Shown in pieces: positions 8,198 to 16,791 of a stretch of 64,000 nt of DNA (positions are counted from its first letter, which is position 1; every line of letters starts with the position of its first letter). Below the pieces are notes generated by a model that had not been told where the DNA came from, did no database searches, and saw only the letters and a program-made list of their open reading frames with translations. This DNA comes from Aeromonas salmonicida subsp. salmonicida (GTDB taxonomy: Bacteria > Pseudomonadota > Gammaproteobacteria > Enterobacterales > Aeromonadaceae), in NCBI RefSeq assembly GCF_001643305.1, contig NZ_LSGW01000046.1, positions 62,001 through 126,000 of the forward strand, read 5' to 3'. The translations under genes were made by a program, and so were the position numbers.

Positions 8198-8984
8198 CCA
8201 GGGCGATCTGCGCCGTCGTGCACTGCTTGCGTGCCGCCAGGGCCATGATCACCTCCACCAGCGAACGGTTGGTGGCGATGTTTTCCTGTTGAAAGCGCGG
8301 CAGGTTGGCCCGAAAGTCACCCTTTTCAAACACCGTATCCTGCTGGAAACGTCCGGTCAGAAAGCCGCGCCCCAAGGGGGAGTACGCCACCAGGCCAATG
8401 CCCAGCGCGCGGCAGGTTGGCAGCACCTGGGCTTCGACATCCCGCGTCCAGAGGGAATACTCCGTCTGCACCGCCGCCACCGGATGCACGGCATGGGCGC
8501 GCCTCAAGGTGGCCGCGCTGACCTCGCACAGGCCGACACCGGCAATCTTGCCCTCCTGCACCAGCTGCGCCAGCCCTGCCATCGTCTCTTCAATGGGGTG
8601 CGCCGGGTCGATGCGATGCACATAGTAGAGGTCTATCTGCTCGACCCCGAGCCGGCGCAGCGAGGCTTCACAGCTCTGCCGTGCATATTGGACGCTGTTG
8701 TCCAAAGTGCGCCTGTACTCGCCGCTCTGACGCACTATGCCGAACTTGGTGGCGACCTTGACCCCGGCTCCGTGGGTCGCCAGGAAGCGGCCGATCAGGG
8801 CTTCATTGTGGTGCGGGCCATACATGTCGGCAGTGTCGAGAAAATCGATCCCCATCTCGACGGCCCGGGCCAGCACCCGCAGCGCCTGCTCATCATCCCG
8901 CGGGCCATAAAATTCACTCATGCCCATGCAGCCGAGGCCCATGGCGGATACGTCCAGATCAGTGCCCAGTGTTCGTCGTTGCAT
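8198..8984 (-). pseudogene. Aldo/keto reductase, C-terminus lost at a deletion junction
   Basis: The first 262 residues are a clear aldo/keto reductase (YajO/Tas-like class): GLGCMGMSEFYG, DTADMYG with catalytic Asp and Tyr, VATKFG with catalytic Lys, and DLYYVHRID with catalytic His. The sequence follows the family as far as QCTTAQIALAW, then runs into out-of-frame sequence of the sigma54 regulator. The last 65-70 residues, which close the NADPH site, are missing. Translation would continue to 7818 with 126 unrelated residues. The start (ATG 8984) is preceded by AAGGAG. The gene is divergent from a LysR regulator that probably controlled it. Confidence 0.82.
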
Positions 8985-9030
8985 ACATTTCTCCTTACAA
9001 GATGGAGGTCAGTATGGTCTTCCGAATATG

Positions 9031-9049
9031 ATTCAGGTATAGACTGAAT
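9031..9049. promoter_or_regulatory. Candidate LysR-type operator
   Basis: The inverted repeat ATTCAG-N7-CTGAAT lies between the divergent aldo/keto reductase and LysR genes, the usual place for a LysR-family binding site. Confidence 0.5.
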
Positions 9050-9080
9050 TGGTAGTCAGCTTTCCGATTTTGGAAGATAC

Positions 9081-9989
9081 ATGAACGCTCTCTTGCTATG
9101 GGATGACGCTAGGGTCTTTCTGGCCATCGCCCGCAGCGGCACCTTGAGTGGCGCCGCCCTCGCCCTTGACATGGGCATTGCCACCGTCTCTCGACGGCTG
9201 GATCGCCTGGAGTCGGCACTGGGTCTGCCGTTGTTCAGTCGTCATCAGCACGGCTATCGACTGACCGACGATGGTGAGGCCCTGCTGGCGCGGGCCGAGG
9301 CGCTGGAACATGCCGGGCATGCCTTTGGCGAAGCCGGGCAACAGCAGGGGCAAGTGGCCGGATGCGTACGCCTTGCCACCGCAGACAATCTGGCCAATCC
9401 GCTCATTATTCCCTCTCTGGCCAGGCTGTTTGCCATTCATCCCGATCTGAGGGTGGAGCTGGTCACAGGCGTGCAAACGGTGAACCTGCACAGGCGCGAT
9501 GCCGATCTGGCCGTGCGCATGGCCAAACCTGACACCGGCAACGTCACCATCAAGCGGCTGGGCACCCTGGGCTTCGGCCTCTATGGGGCCAGCAGTTATG
9601 TCGATAGCCGTCATCCGGGCACAGATGCCGCCAGCTTCGATGAGGATGCTTTTATCGGCTGGGGGGAATCCCACGGCCATTTGCCCGCCGCCAAATGGAT
9701 TGCGCGCATGCTGCGTGGGCGCCCCTGCAGGGTGGAGACCAATACTCTGTCGGCCCAGCTGGCCGCTGCCACCGCCGGTCTCGGGCTGGCGGTACTGCCC
9801 CATTATCTGGCCAAAGAGACGGACCTCGTCTGCCTCCTGCCCGAGCTGGGGGTGGATCAGCCGATCTGGCTGGTGATCCACACAGATCTCGCCCACTCCA
9901 GACGGGTACGGGCCGTCGCGGATCACCTGATCCAGCTGTTTGAAGAGGCCGAATCAGCCCTCCACCCTTTCCCCCTGGGCGCACTGTGA
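9081..9989 (+). CDS. LysR-family transcriptional regulator
   Basis: The 302-residue protein has the N-terminal LysR helix-turn-helix (about residues 8-65: FLAIARSGTLSGAALALDMG then ATVSRRLDRLE) and a C-terminal periplasmic-binding-protein-like effector domain starting near residue 90 (GCVRLATADNLANPLIIPSL). It is transcribed away from the broken aldo/keto reductase, with an inverted repeat between them. Such regulators usually control the divergent gene. The inducer is unknown. The ATG at 9081 starts directly before the HTH. Confidence 0.88.
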   Translation: MNALLLWDDARVFLAIARSGTLSGAALALDMGIATVSRRLDRLESALGLPLFSRHQHGYRLTDDGEALLARAEALEHAGHAFGEAGQQQGQVAGCVRLATADNLANPLIIPSLARLFAIHPDLRVELVTGVQTVNLHRRDADLAVRMAKPDTGNVTIKRLGTLGFGLYGASSYVDSRHPGTDAASFDEDAFIGWGESHGHLPAAKWIARMLRGRPCRVETNTLSAQLAAATAGLGLAVLPHYLAKETDLVCLLPELGVDQPIWLVIHTDLAHSRRVRAVADHLIQLFEEAESALHPFPLGAL

Positions 9990-10039
9990 ACAAGGCTGGT
10001 TAGGAAGGGCTGCAAAGCATATGGCAACAGGCAGACAGC

Positions 10040-10065
10040 AAGAAGGGAGCCGAGGCTCCCTTCTT
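10040..10065. terminator. Bidirectional terminator between converging LysR and response regulator genes
   Basis: A perfect 12-bp stem AAGAAGGGAGCC / GGCTCCCTTCTT with a 2-base loop sits between the two converging genes. Confidence 0.75.
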
Positions 10066-10095
10066 GCATTGCATTTGAGCGCAAAAAACGCCGGC

Positions 10096-10788
10096 TCAGT
10101 TGCCCCGGCGCCAGTGGTAGCGCCGCTCCGGCCGGCCACGCTGGCCGTAGTTGAGGTCCACATCGACCCTGTCTTCGGACTCTAGATACGCCAGATAACG
10201 GCGCGCCGTGGTTCGGCTGAGCGACAGCCGCAGCGCCACCGTATCGGTAGAAAATGCGGTATCCGGCTCGCCCGCCAGCAGCTCCAGCACCTGGCGCAGC
10301 GTGATGGCATCGATCCCCTTGGGGGTATCGCGCACCTCCCTGGCCTGGGGGCGTCCCTTGCCCATCAGCCGATCCAGATCGCTCTGCTCCAGAGAGCCGC
10401 GCTCGCAGATGCGCCTGTGCAGGGTGAGGATCTCGTCCAGGCTCTGCTGGATGCGAAACAGCCGCAGCGGCTTGATGATGTAATCCTGCACCCCCAGGTT
10501 GAGGGCCTGCTGTATGGTCTCAACGTCGCAGGAGGCGGTCACCATGATGACGTAAGCCTCGCGGTTATGGCTGCGCAGCCGGTTCACCCACTCGAGGCCC
10601 GAGCCATCAGGCAATGAGATGTCCACCAGCAGCAGTTGTGGTTCGGTCGCACGCATCATGAGATCGGCCTGGGTCAGGCTTTCGGCCCGACCCAGCAGGG
10701 AAAATCCGGGGGTGGAGGAGACCAGCTCGGCCAGAATGGATCCTATCCGTTCGTCATCCTCGATCACCAGAGTGAAAATGGGCTCCAT
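10096..10788 (-). CDS. CitB/DcuR-family response regulator
   Basis: The 230-residue protein has an N-terminal receiver domain (acidic EDDE near residue 10, phospho-acceptor Asp in LLVDISLPDGSG at about residue 55, Lys in YIIKPLR) and a C-terminal winged-helix domain of the CitB type (TVALRLSLSRTTARRYLAYLE). In this family the regulator is phosphorylated by a CitA/DcuS-type sensor responding to external citrate or C4-dicarboxylates and turns on transporter and metabolic genes. It directly follows its partner kinase and malic enzyme, so malate or citrate is the likely signal. It starts 3 bases after the kinase stop. Confidence 0.9.
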   Translation of the reverse strand: MEPIFTLVIEDDERIGSILAELVSSTPGFSLLGRAESLTQADLMMRATEPQLLLVDISLPDGSGLEWVNRLRSHNREAYVIMVTASCDVETIQQALNLGVQDYIIKPLRLFRIQQSLDEILTLHRRICERGSLEQSDLDRLMGKGRPQAREVRDTPKGIDAITLRQVLELLAGEPDTAFSTDTVALRLSLSRTTARRYLAYLESEDRVDVDLNYGQRGRPERRYHWRRGN

Positions 10789-10791
10789 AGA

Positions 10792-12360
10792 TCACACCAA
10801 TTGGTTTTTATTCAAGTAGATACCGAACAAGGTTGTCTGTTCGGCGGTGCGGCGCCATTCTATCACACCCCCTCGCCTGGCCACCGTCTCCTTGACCAGG
10901 AAGAGGCCGACCCCGTGATCGCCGGTCTGGCGGCTGATGCCGTAATCAAACAGATGATCCGCCAGCGCCTCGTCCACCCCTTCACCACTGTCCTCCACCT
11001 CGATCACCAGCCGGCGACCAAAATCGTTGAGAGAAATCAGCACTCGCGGTGGACAGACCTTGCGCCGCGCCCAGGCGGCGCGAATGCCGTTGTCCAGCAG
11101 GTTGCCGATGAGGGTGATGAGATCCGCCGACACGGCCGCCGGATACTCCGCCAGCGCCGAGTCGGGATCCAGCACCAGCTCCACCCCCAGCTCCCGCGCC
11201 CGGCTGAACTTGCCGAGAATGAGCCCCGCCACCGGCTTGTCCTCGATGGCTCGCAACAGACCCTGCAACATGGTCTGGCAAGCCTCGCTCTCCTGCTGAA
11301 TGAGCTCCACCGCCTGATCCACATGACCAAGCTGCAACAGGCCGGAGAGGCTGCTCAGCTTGTTGGCGAACTCGTGGGTCTGCATCCGCAGCATCTCGGC
11401 ATACTGGCGCAGATGGGTCACCTGCATGCCGAGGCTGCCGGTCACTTCGGGGCGACTGAAGATCAGCAGGCGCCCGGGCACCTTGCCCTCCACCGCCTGC
11501 CAGCGGCCCACGAAGGATTCTCCGTGCACGGTAAAGCCAAGCTCGGTCTCGACCTGGGTCAGGGCCGGTGCCAGCGGCGGCGACAATTCGGCGAGCGGCT
11601 GCCCCAGCAGGGCATGACGCCCTGTGCCCGGCAGGCGCAGCTGATAGAAGGCGGCGCTGTTGAGCATGCGGATGTTGCCCCTGTTGTCGAGCGCTATCAC
11701 CCCCTCTGAGATGTGCTCCAGCACCAGCTCTTGCAGCACGAAGCGATTGACGATGGCCTCGGGCTCCAGATCCAGCAGGGTGCGGCGCAACAGGTGCTGC
11801 ACCCAGAGCGCCAGCAAGAGACCACACCCCAGCACGGCAAGGATGGCGCTTACCAGCAGGGCGATCCGCTCCAGATAGATGCCTTCCACAGTCCGCATCA
11901 GGTAACCCACCACCACGGCCCCCATGGCACGGCCATCGGGCCCGAGCACGGGCGCAAAGCAGCGGATGGCCGGGCCGAGTGTGCCCTCGTCCTCTGAGCA
12001 GTAGCTGAGCCGGTCATGGAGGGCCGGCCAGATATCTTCACCACGGAAGAGACCGCCGATGAGCTCGGGCGAGGGGTGACTGAGGCGGCGGGCGTGTTCG
12101 TCGGTCACCACCATGTAGGCGGCGTCGGTACGATTGCTGATCCCCTCCACATAGTCGCGCAAACCGGGATCGCTGCCCTGCTGCAAGGCCTGCACCACAC
12201 GGCTGTCCGCCGCCAGCACCCGCGCCAGATCGGCGCCATTCTCCTGCAGATTGCTCTCCAGCAGGTGGCGGATAAAGAGGGCGAGCAGACTGCCCAGGAT
12301 CACGATCAGCAGCAGTGACAGCCCCAGAGAGAGGGTGACCAGTTGGTGGCGCAGTTTCAT
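10792..12360 (-). CDS. CitA/DcuS-family sensor histidine kinase
   Basis: The 522-residue kinase has an N-terminal membrane helix (about residues 10-32), a periplasmic PAS-like ligand domain (about 40-170, with YMVVTDEHARRLSHPSPELIG as in CitA/DcuS), a second membrane helix (about 175-198), a cytoplasmic PAS domain (LEHISEGVIALD), and the family-specific phosphorylation motif MQTHEFANKLSSLSGLLQLG. A HATPase domain follows with GNLLDNGIRAA, EDSGEGV and GDHGVGLFLVK. CitA/DcuS kinases sense citrate, malate, fumarate or succinate. The gene lies 17 bases downstream of malic enzyme and just upstream of its response regulator. Confidence 0.92.
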   Translation of the reverse strand: MKLRHQLVTLSLGLSLLLIVILGSLLALFIRHLLESNLQENGADLARVLAADSRVVQALQQGSDPGLRDYVEGISNRTDAAYMVVTDEHARRLSHPSPELIGGLFRGEDIWPALHDRLSYCSEDEGTLGPAIRCFAPVLGPDGRAMGAVVVGYLMRTVEGIYLERIALLVSAILAVLGCGLLLALWVQHLLRRTLLDLEPEAIVNRFVLQELVLEHISEGVIALDNRGNIRMLNSAAFYQLRLPGTGRHALLGQPLAELSPPLAPALTQVETELGFTVHGESFVGRWQAVEGKVPGRLLIFSRPEVTGSLGMQVTHLRQYAEMLRMQTHEFANKLSSLSGLLQLGHVDQAVELIQQESEACQTMLQGLLRAIEDKPVAGLILGKFSRARELGVELVLDPDSALAEYPAAVSADLITLIGNLLDNGIRAAWARRKVCPPRVLISLNDFGRRLVIEVEDSGEGVDEALADHLFDYGISRQTGDHGVGLFLVKETVARRGGVIEWRRTAEQTTLFGIYLNKNQLV

Positions 12361-12377
12361 CGATTAGCCTTGCAACA

Positions 12378-13928
12378 TCAGGAAGCGGACCAATAGTGCG
12401 GGCGCCACCAGGTCTGGTCAATCAGTGGCGCGGGATCACCGCCAAAATCCGCCAGCCCTTCGTCGCGGGCAGTCAGCGCCACCGCCCTTGCGACCGCGCG
12501 GGCTACTTCCCCCACCTGCTCGATGGGAGGCAACAATCGCCCCTCGGCCAGCGGATAGGCGCCCACGGCCCGCACCGCCGCCTGCAGCATGCCGTCACTG
12601 ATGCGGCGCGCCTTGACGGCGCAGGCCCCCAGACCAATGCCGGGGAAGACATAGACGTTGTTGCACTGGGAGACCACCCTCGCCTCCCCCGCCACAGTGA
12701 CTGGGGCAAAGGGGCTGCCGGTAGCGAGCAGGGCGCGGCCAGCGGTGGCCTGCCATACCTGCTCCGGCGTCGCTTCAGCACTGCGGGTCGGGTTGGAGAG
12801 CGGCAGGATCACGGGGCGCTCGCATACCTCTCCCATGGCTCCGAGCACGGCCTCGGTAAAGAGCCCGCCCTGGCCACTCACCCCGATCAGCACGCCGGGG
12901 CGCAGCCGCTCAATGAGCGCAGGCAGCTCGGCGCAAGCCTCTTGCGCCGGACGGGCAAAAGGTCGTTGGGATGGAGTCAAATTGGCGCGATCCAGGCAGA
13001 CCAGCCCGTCCTGATCAAACAGCTGCACCCGCTCCGGGCTGCCCGCCAGCCGGGCCAGCATGGCGGCGATGCCGCACCCCGCCGAGCCGGCGCCGACGAT
13101 GAGCACGGGGGTGTCGGCCAGAGTAGTGCCCGCCTGCTGCAAGCCTGCCAGCACGCAGGCCGAAGCCACCGCAGCCGTCCCCTGGATGTCGTCGTTGAAC
13201 ATGCACAGCTCGTCTCTATAACGAGCCAGCAGATTGGCGGCATGCTTGCCGGCGAAGTCTTCAAACTGCAACACCACCTGGGGCCAGCGCGTGCGAATGG
13301 CTGCCACCACCTTGTCCATGAAGTGGTAATAGGATTCACCATCCACCCGGTTGGCCTGCCAGCCGAGGTAGGAGTCATCCTCCAGCAGCTCGGGATTGTT
13401 GGTGCCCACATCGACGCACAGCGGCAGGGTGCGCGCCGGGTTGATGCCGCCAGCGGCGGAGTAGAGCGCCAGCTTGCCGATGCAGATCCCCATGCCGCCG
13501 ATGCCGAGATCGCCGAGTCCCAGCACCCGCTCACCATCGGAGATGACGATGACATCCACCTCCTGCTCCACTGCGGCGAAGATGGCGTCCAGATCGTCCC
13601 TGTCATGCCAAGAGAGGTAGAGACCGTGGCTGCGCAGATAGAGGTCGCTGTGGCGCTGGCATGCCTCCCCTACTACCGGGGTGTAAATGATGGGCAAGAG
13701 CTCCGGCAGGTGGTGGCGCACCAGATCGTAAAACAGCACAGGGTTGTCTTCTTGCAGCTGGCGCAGCAGCAGGTGCTGGTCGAACGGGCTCTGCATGGCA
13801 GAGACCAGACGGTAGATACGGCGCCGTTGCTGGGCCAGGGACTCCTCCTTGTGAGGCATGCGCCCCATCAGGCCCTGTCGCTTGCGTTCGGCATAGGGCA
13901 GGCTGGTGCCCATCATGATGTCGTTCAT
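12378..13928 (-). CDS. Malic enzyme (oxaloacetate-decarboxylating malate dehydrogenase)
   Basis: The 516-residue protein matches the large malic enzymes that convert malate to pyruvate and CO2 with reduction of NAD(P). The catalytic Tyr lies in IIYTPVVGEACQ, the catalytic Lys in GKLALYSAAGGINP, the divalent-metal residues in QFEDFAGKHAANLL and NDDIQGTAAV, and the dinucleotide fold is VGAGSAGCGIAAML. It is somewhat shorter than E. coli MaeA. NAD rather than NADP preference is suggested by the family but not proven. It is cotranscribed with a 2-hydroxycarboxylate transporter upstream and a CitAB-type two-component system downstream, forming a malate uptake and fermentation module. Confidence 0.93.
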   Translation of the reverse strand: MNDIMMGTSLPYAERKRQGLMGRMPHKEESLAQQRRRIYRLVSAMQSPFDQHLLLRQLQEDNPVLFYDLVRHHLPELLPIIYTPVVGEACQRHSDLYLRSHGLYLSWHDRDDLDAIFAAVEQEVDVIVISDGERVLGLGDLGIGGMGICIGKLALYSAAGGINPARTLPLCVDVGTNNPELLEDDSYLGWQANRVDGESYYHFMDKVVAAIRTRWPQVVLQFEDFAGKHAANLLARYRDELCMFNDDIQGTAAVASACVLAGLQQAGTTLADTPVLIVGAGSAGCGIAAMLARLAGSPERVQLFDQDGLVCLDRANLTPSQRPFARPAQEACAELPALIERLRPGVLIGVSGQGGLFTEAVLGAMGEVCERPVILPLSNPTRSAEATPEQVWQATAGRALLATGSPFAPVTVAGEARVVSQCNNVYVFPGIGLGACAVKARRISDGMLQAAVRAVGAYPLAEGRLLPPIEQVGEVARAVARAVALTARDEGLADFGGDPAPLIDQTWWRPHYWSAS

Positions 13929-13938
13929 TGTCGATTCC

Positions 13939-15248
13939 TTATGCCAGCAGCGAGATGAGCAGGGTGGCCAGGATCAACATGACGGCGCCCCCGAGACGGG
14001 AAGATATTTGGGCAAACGGCATCAGCTTCATGCGCTGGGCCGCCGACAGCACGGCCACGTCACCCGTGCCCCCCATGTTGGCCATGCACAGACCACCTGT
14101 GATGGCCGCCTCTATGGGATAGAAACCTATCATGCGCCCCACCAGGGCCGCCCCCAGGGCGCCGCCGACCACTGTCACCAGCACCAGCACGAAGTAACTG
14201 ATGGAAAAGGCGCTGATGAGTTCCGGGATGCTGGTATAGGCGACCCCTATGCCCACCAGCAGGGAGGGCGTCAGATTGGTCACGACGAACTGGTACCAGT
14301 CGGCGGCCGCCTGCTCGTAACGGCGCGGCAGCACGCCACTCACCTTGATGAAGGCCACCGCCAGTATCATGAGCGCAAAGGGATGCATGGGGATGAAGTT
14401 GCCCAGCAGTGAACCCAGCACGAACATGCTGGAGCTGATGAAGAGCCCCATGCCGAGGCTCTCCAGCGTCGGCGCCTGGACCTGCTCTTCGGCCACATTC
14501 TGGCTGCTCTGATTGATCATCAGCTGGCCATTGCCGGTCAGGGAAGGGTAGCGGCGGCCCAGGCGTACCAGCAGAGTGCCCACCAGAATGGCCAGGGTGT
14601 TGGCGATCACCACGGCAGGCACCATGCGTGACAGCAGGTCGGCGCTGGACATCTGCATCGGGCCCGAGAGGATCTCCACCAGGGGCACGGCACCGGCCCC
14701 CATGCCACCATGCCACCACCCATGATGGGCAAACCTATGAGCAGCACCGCATTCTTGAAGCCATAACCCATCAGGGAACCGACCAGACCGACACTCAGCA
14801 GCGCCACTGCAACACCACACAGGATCACCGGCAGGTAACGCATGGCGGCATTTTTCAACAGAGCACTGCTCATGCCCAGCACTGAGCCCGTCACCAGGCT
14901 GGCGATGAAGAAGTTGAGAAAGCCCCCCTCCTTCATGAAGCCGATGATCACCTGACCCGCCTCGACCGGCAGGATCCTGTATTCAAACAGAGCTGCCCCC
15001 CCGAAAATGGCGAGTATGGTGCCACCTCCCAGGTATTCACGTATGGGGGTGATGCGCTCGCCCAGCTCGCAGAGCAGGGTGCCCAGCACGAACATCAGTG
15101 CCAGGGCGCCCACCATGCCGAGCGGCAGTGAGCCGTTCCAGCCGGAGAAAAGCACGCAGGTGGCAAGCCCGAGGAAGATCATCATGGGCATGCCGGCTAT
15201 TTGTTGACTGCCCCAGGGGGCGGCTTTCGGGGTAGAGAGGTTTTTCAT
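13939..15248 (-). pseudogene. 2-hydroxycarboxylate transporter (CitS/MaeP family), broken by an 8-bp duplication
   Basis: Two frames together encode a full transporter of about 433 residues. The first part (ATG 15248) has multiple membrane helices and the family motif GLPIMGGGM. The second begins GAGAVPLVEILSG and ends with the conserved GGLCMANMGGTGDVAVLSAAQRM region. Deleting one copy of the 8-bp repeat at 14702-14717 joins them as IMGGGMGAGAVPL, the expected conserved hairpin. Family members import malate or citrate by sodium symport or exchange. The gene heads the operon with malic enzyme and the sensor pair, so its loss would cut the operon's substrate supply. As read, translation ends within about 25 codons of the duplication. 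Confidence 0.9.
14702..14717. repeat. 8-bp tandem duplication (ATGCCACC x2) inside the transporter gene
   Basis: ATGCCACC occurs at 14702-14709 and 14710-14717. Removing one copy restores the transporter reading frame and its conserved GGGMGAGAVP motif. The unit length equals that of the duplication at 748-763. Confidence 0.92.
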
Positions 15249-16253
15249 TGTTATGCTCCAGCGTGTGAGGTGGCGCTACTCTAGTGATCCGCCCTCTGCC
15301 TGTCGGTTAGCCCCGCTACAAAGACATATAAAAACATTAAAATCTTAAACGCTATGAGGACGATGCCGTCGTCCAATACAAGATAGCGTCCCCATTCACA
15401 ACACCTGAAAACTTGGATATACACACAGAAATAAACGGATGCGGACAAGGTTTGACCATCACTTGGCTGACAATGGTGAGGCTCAGATTAAGTGTTATCC
15501 ATGGAAAGAGAGGGAGTAAACGGGCTACAGGCTGATGACAGTCGCGTCATATTCATGCTGATCATCAATATCAGAGAGGCCATGATCCTGACGATCGCGC
15601 AACTGACATGACCCACCCGTATGCAGGTGGAAACAGTGCTGGCAAGGATGACTGGCAACTTGTATGTCATGACGGAGATACACTATCAACACAGCGCCAT
15701 AGCGTGCGTTTTCAACTGACAAGACTGGGCCGATGGAGCAAAGAGTACCCACCTGTCAGTCACACCTTGACAGCCAGCATCTCATTTAAACCTGTTCGGT
15801 TGGCTTATTCTGCTAATAACAATGGAATATTGGCAGGGTCAAATTCATGACAGATATCGCTTCCTTCCCGGCTGAAGCCATAATGGATTTCGGCAGTATA
15901 TTCGACATCGACCAGCAGACTCTCGATTGAGAAATGGGCGTCACCCGATTCATATCGTTCCACAGCTATCGTCTCCCTGTTTAGCTGACCCATCAATATT
16001 AGTGGATAAAAAACAGACTGCCGAATTTATATGACACCTTGCTGACCAGAAAATAATAGTAAACGGGATGCCTTCCTTATTTTTGCCACCCCAGCAGGCC
16101 GGTGTTTATTTCTCCAGCCAGAGTATTTCACCCGATTTGGCACACCCTGTGCGTATTTCAGACACAGACAGCCCCTTACGACCCCCTTCACTGACCAAGT
16201 AAAGCCCCATAAGAAGCTCCCCCATCATTTTCATAAACAAGATCTTGATCACA
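15249..16253. other. AT-rich intergenic region, about 1 kb
   Basis: This stretch separates the malate operon from the MarR efflux operon. The first 100 bases (with ATATAAAAACATTAAAATC at about 15326) probably hold the transporter operon promoter. A 63-residue open frame on the minus strand (15805-15996, MMGQLNRETIAVERYESGD at its start) and a 42-residue one (16106-16234) are the most protein-like. The frame ending SDIDDQHEYDATVISL at 15525 may be a gene fragment. None has a recognised family. Confidence 0.5.
16106..16234 (-). CDS. Possible small protein divergent from marR
   Basis: This 42-residue open frame starts MKMMGELLMGLYLVSEGGRK and ends SGEILWLEK, with protein-like composition. It is divergent from the MarR gene and its start lies 20 bases from the left arm of the perfect inverted repeat, so it could share that operator. 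The upstream region has no strong Shine-Dalgarno sequence and I do not recognise a family. It may be a remnant of a longer gene. Confidence 0.3.
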   Translation of the reverse strand: MKMMGELLMGLYLVSEGGRKGLSVSEIRTGCAKSGEILWLEK

Positions 16254-16306
16254 CCATTTACTTAGCCTGCTAAATAACTACAATGCTTAGCAGGCTAAGT
16301 AAATGG
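16254..16306. promoter_or_regulatory. Perfect 20-bp inverted repeat, probable MarR operator
   Basis: CCATTTACTTAGCCTGCTAA (16254-16273) is the exact reverse complement of 16287-16306, with a 13-base spacer. Each arm also contains an inner palindrome, TTAGCCTGCTAA or TTAGCAGGCTAA (TTAGC-N2-GCTAA). This gives two adjacent MarR-dimer-sized sites just before the marR start at 16317, suggesting tight autoregulation of the marR-hlyD-DUF2955 operon. Confidence 0.85.
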
Positions 16307-16316
16307 AGAGCACCTC

Positions 16317-16790
16317 ATGATGAAGGATCTGGAAATGTTGCGCGAGTTGTCCCTCGCCGAACGAGTCGGACGACTGCATCGACTGTGGCGCACAGTGGCA
16401 GACCTGGAACTGGCGCCCCTGGGTCTGACCCATCCACGCTGGACAGCGCTCTGGAAACTCAGCCGCCTCGGTGGTCATCTCAGCCAGAAGACCCTTGCCG
16501 AAGCGCTGGAGATAGAGCTGCCGTCCCTGATGCGCACTCTGGGTCAGCTGGAGGAGCATGGACTGGTCGAACGCCATTGCTGCAGCCAGGACAAACGGGC
16601 CCGCATCGTCACCCTGACTCCGGCTGGCAAGGCGCTGCTCGACAAGATAGAAGATCGCATCATGGATGGACGCCGTGAACTGCTCGCCGGCATCAGCCAG
16701 CGGGAGCTGGAACAATTTGAAGACATAGTGCACCGCATCTGTGCCAACGCCCTCGGCAAGATAGGTTCACAGAGTGAAGAGAGAGAATAA
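16317..16790 (+). CDS. MarR/SlyA-family transcriptional regulator
   Basis: The 157-residue protein is a winged-helix MarR regulator: dimerisation helices at both ends, recognition region HLSQKTLAEALEIELPSLMRTLGQLEEHGLVER (given here only as a landmark at about residues 53-85) and the wing DKRARIVTLTPAGKALL. It resembles SlyA more than classic MarR. Members repress efflux or stress genes until a small phenolic or drug-like ligand binds. It is the first gene of an operon with HlyD and DUF2955 genes; its stop is 1 base before the next start. The large inverted repeat overlaps its promoter region, so autorepression is likely. Confidence 0.9.
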   Translation: MMKDLEMLRELSLAERVGRLHRLWRTVADLELAPLGLTHPRWTALWKLSRLGGHLSQKTLAEALEIELPSLMRTLGQLEEHGLVERHCCSQDKRARIVTLTPAGKALLDKIEDRIMDGRRELLAGISQRELEQFEDIVHRICANALGKIGSQSEERE

Positions 16791-16791
16791 G

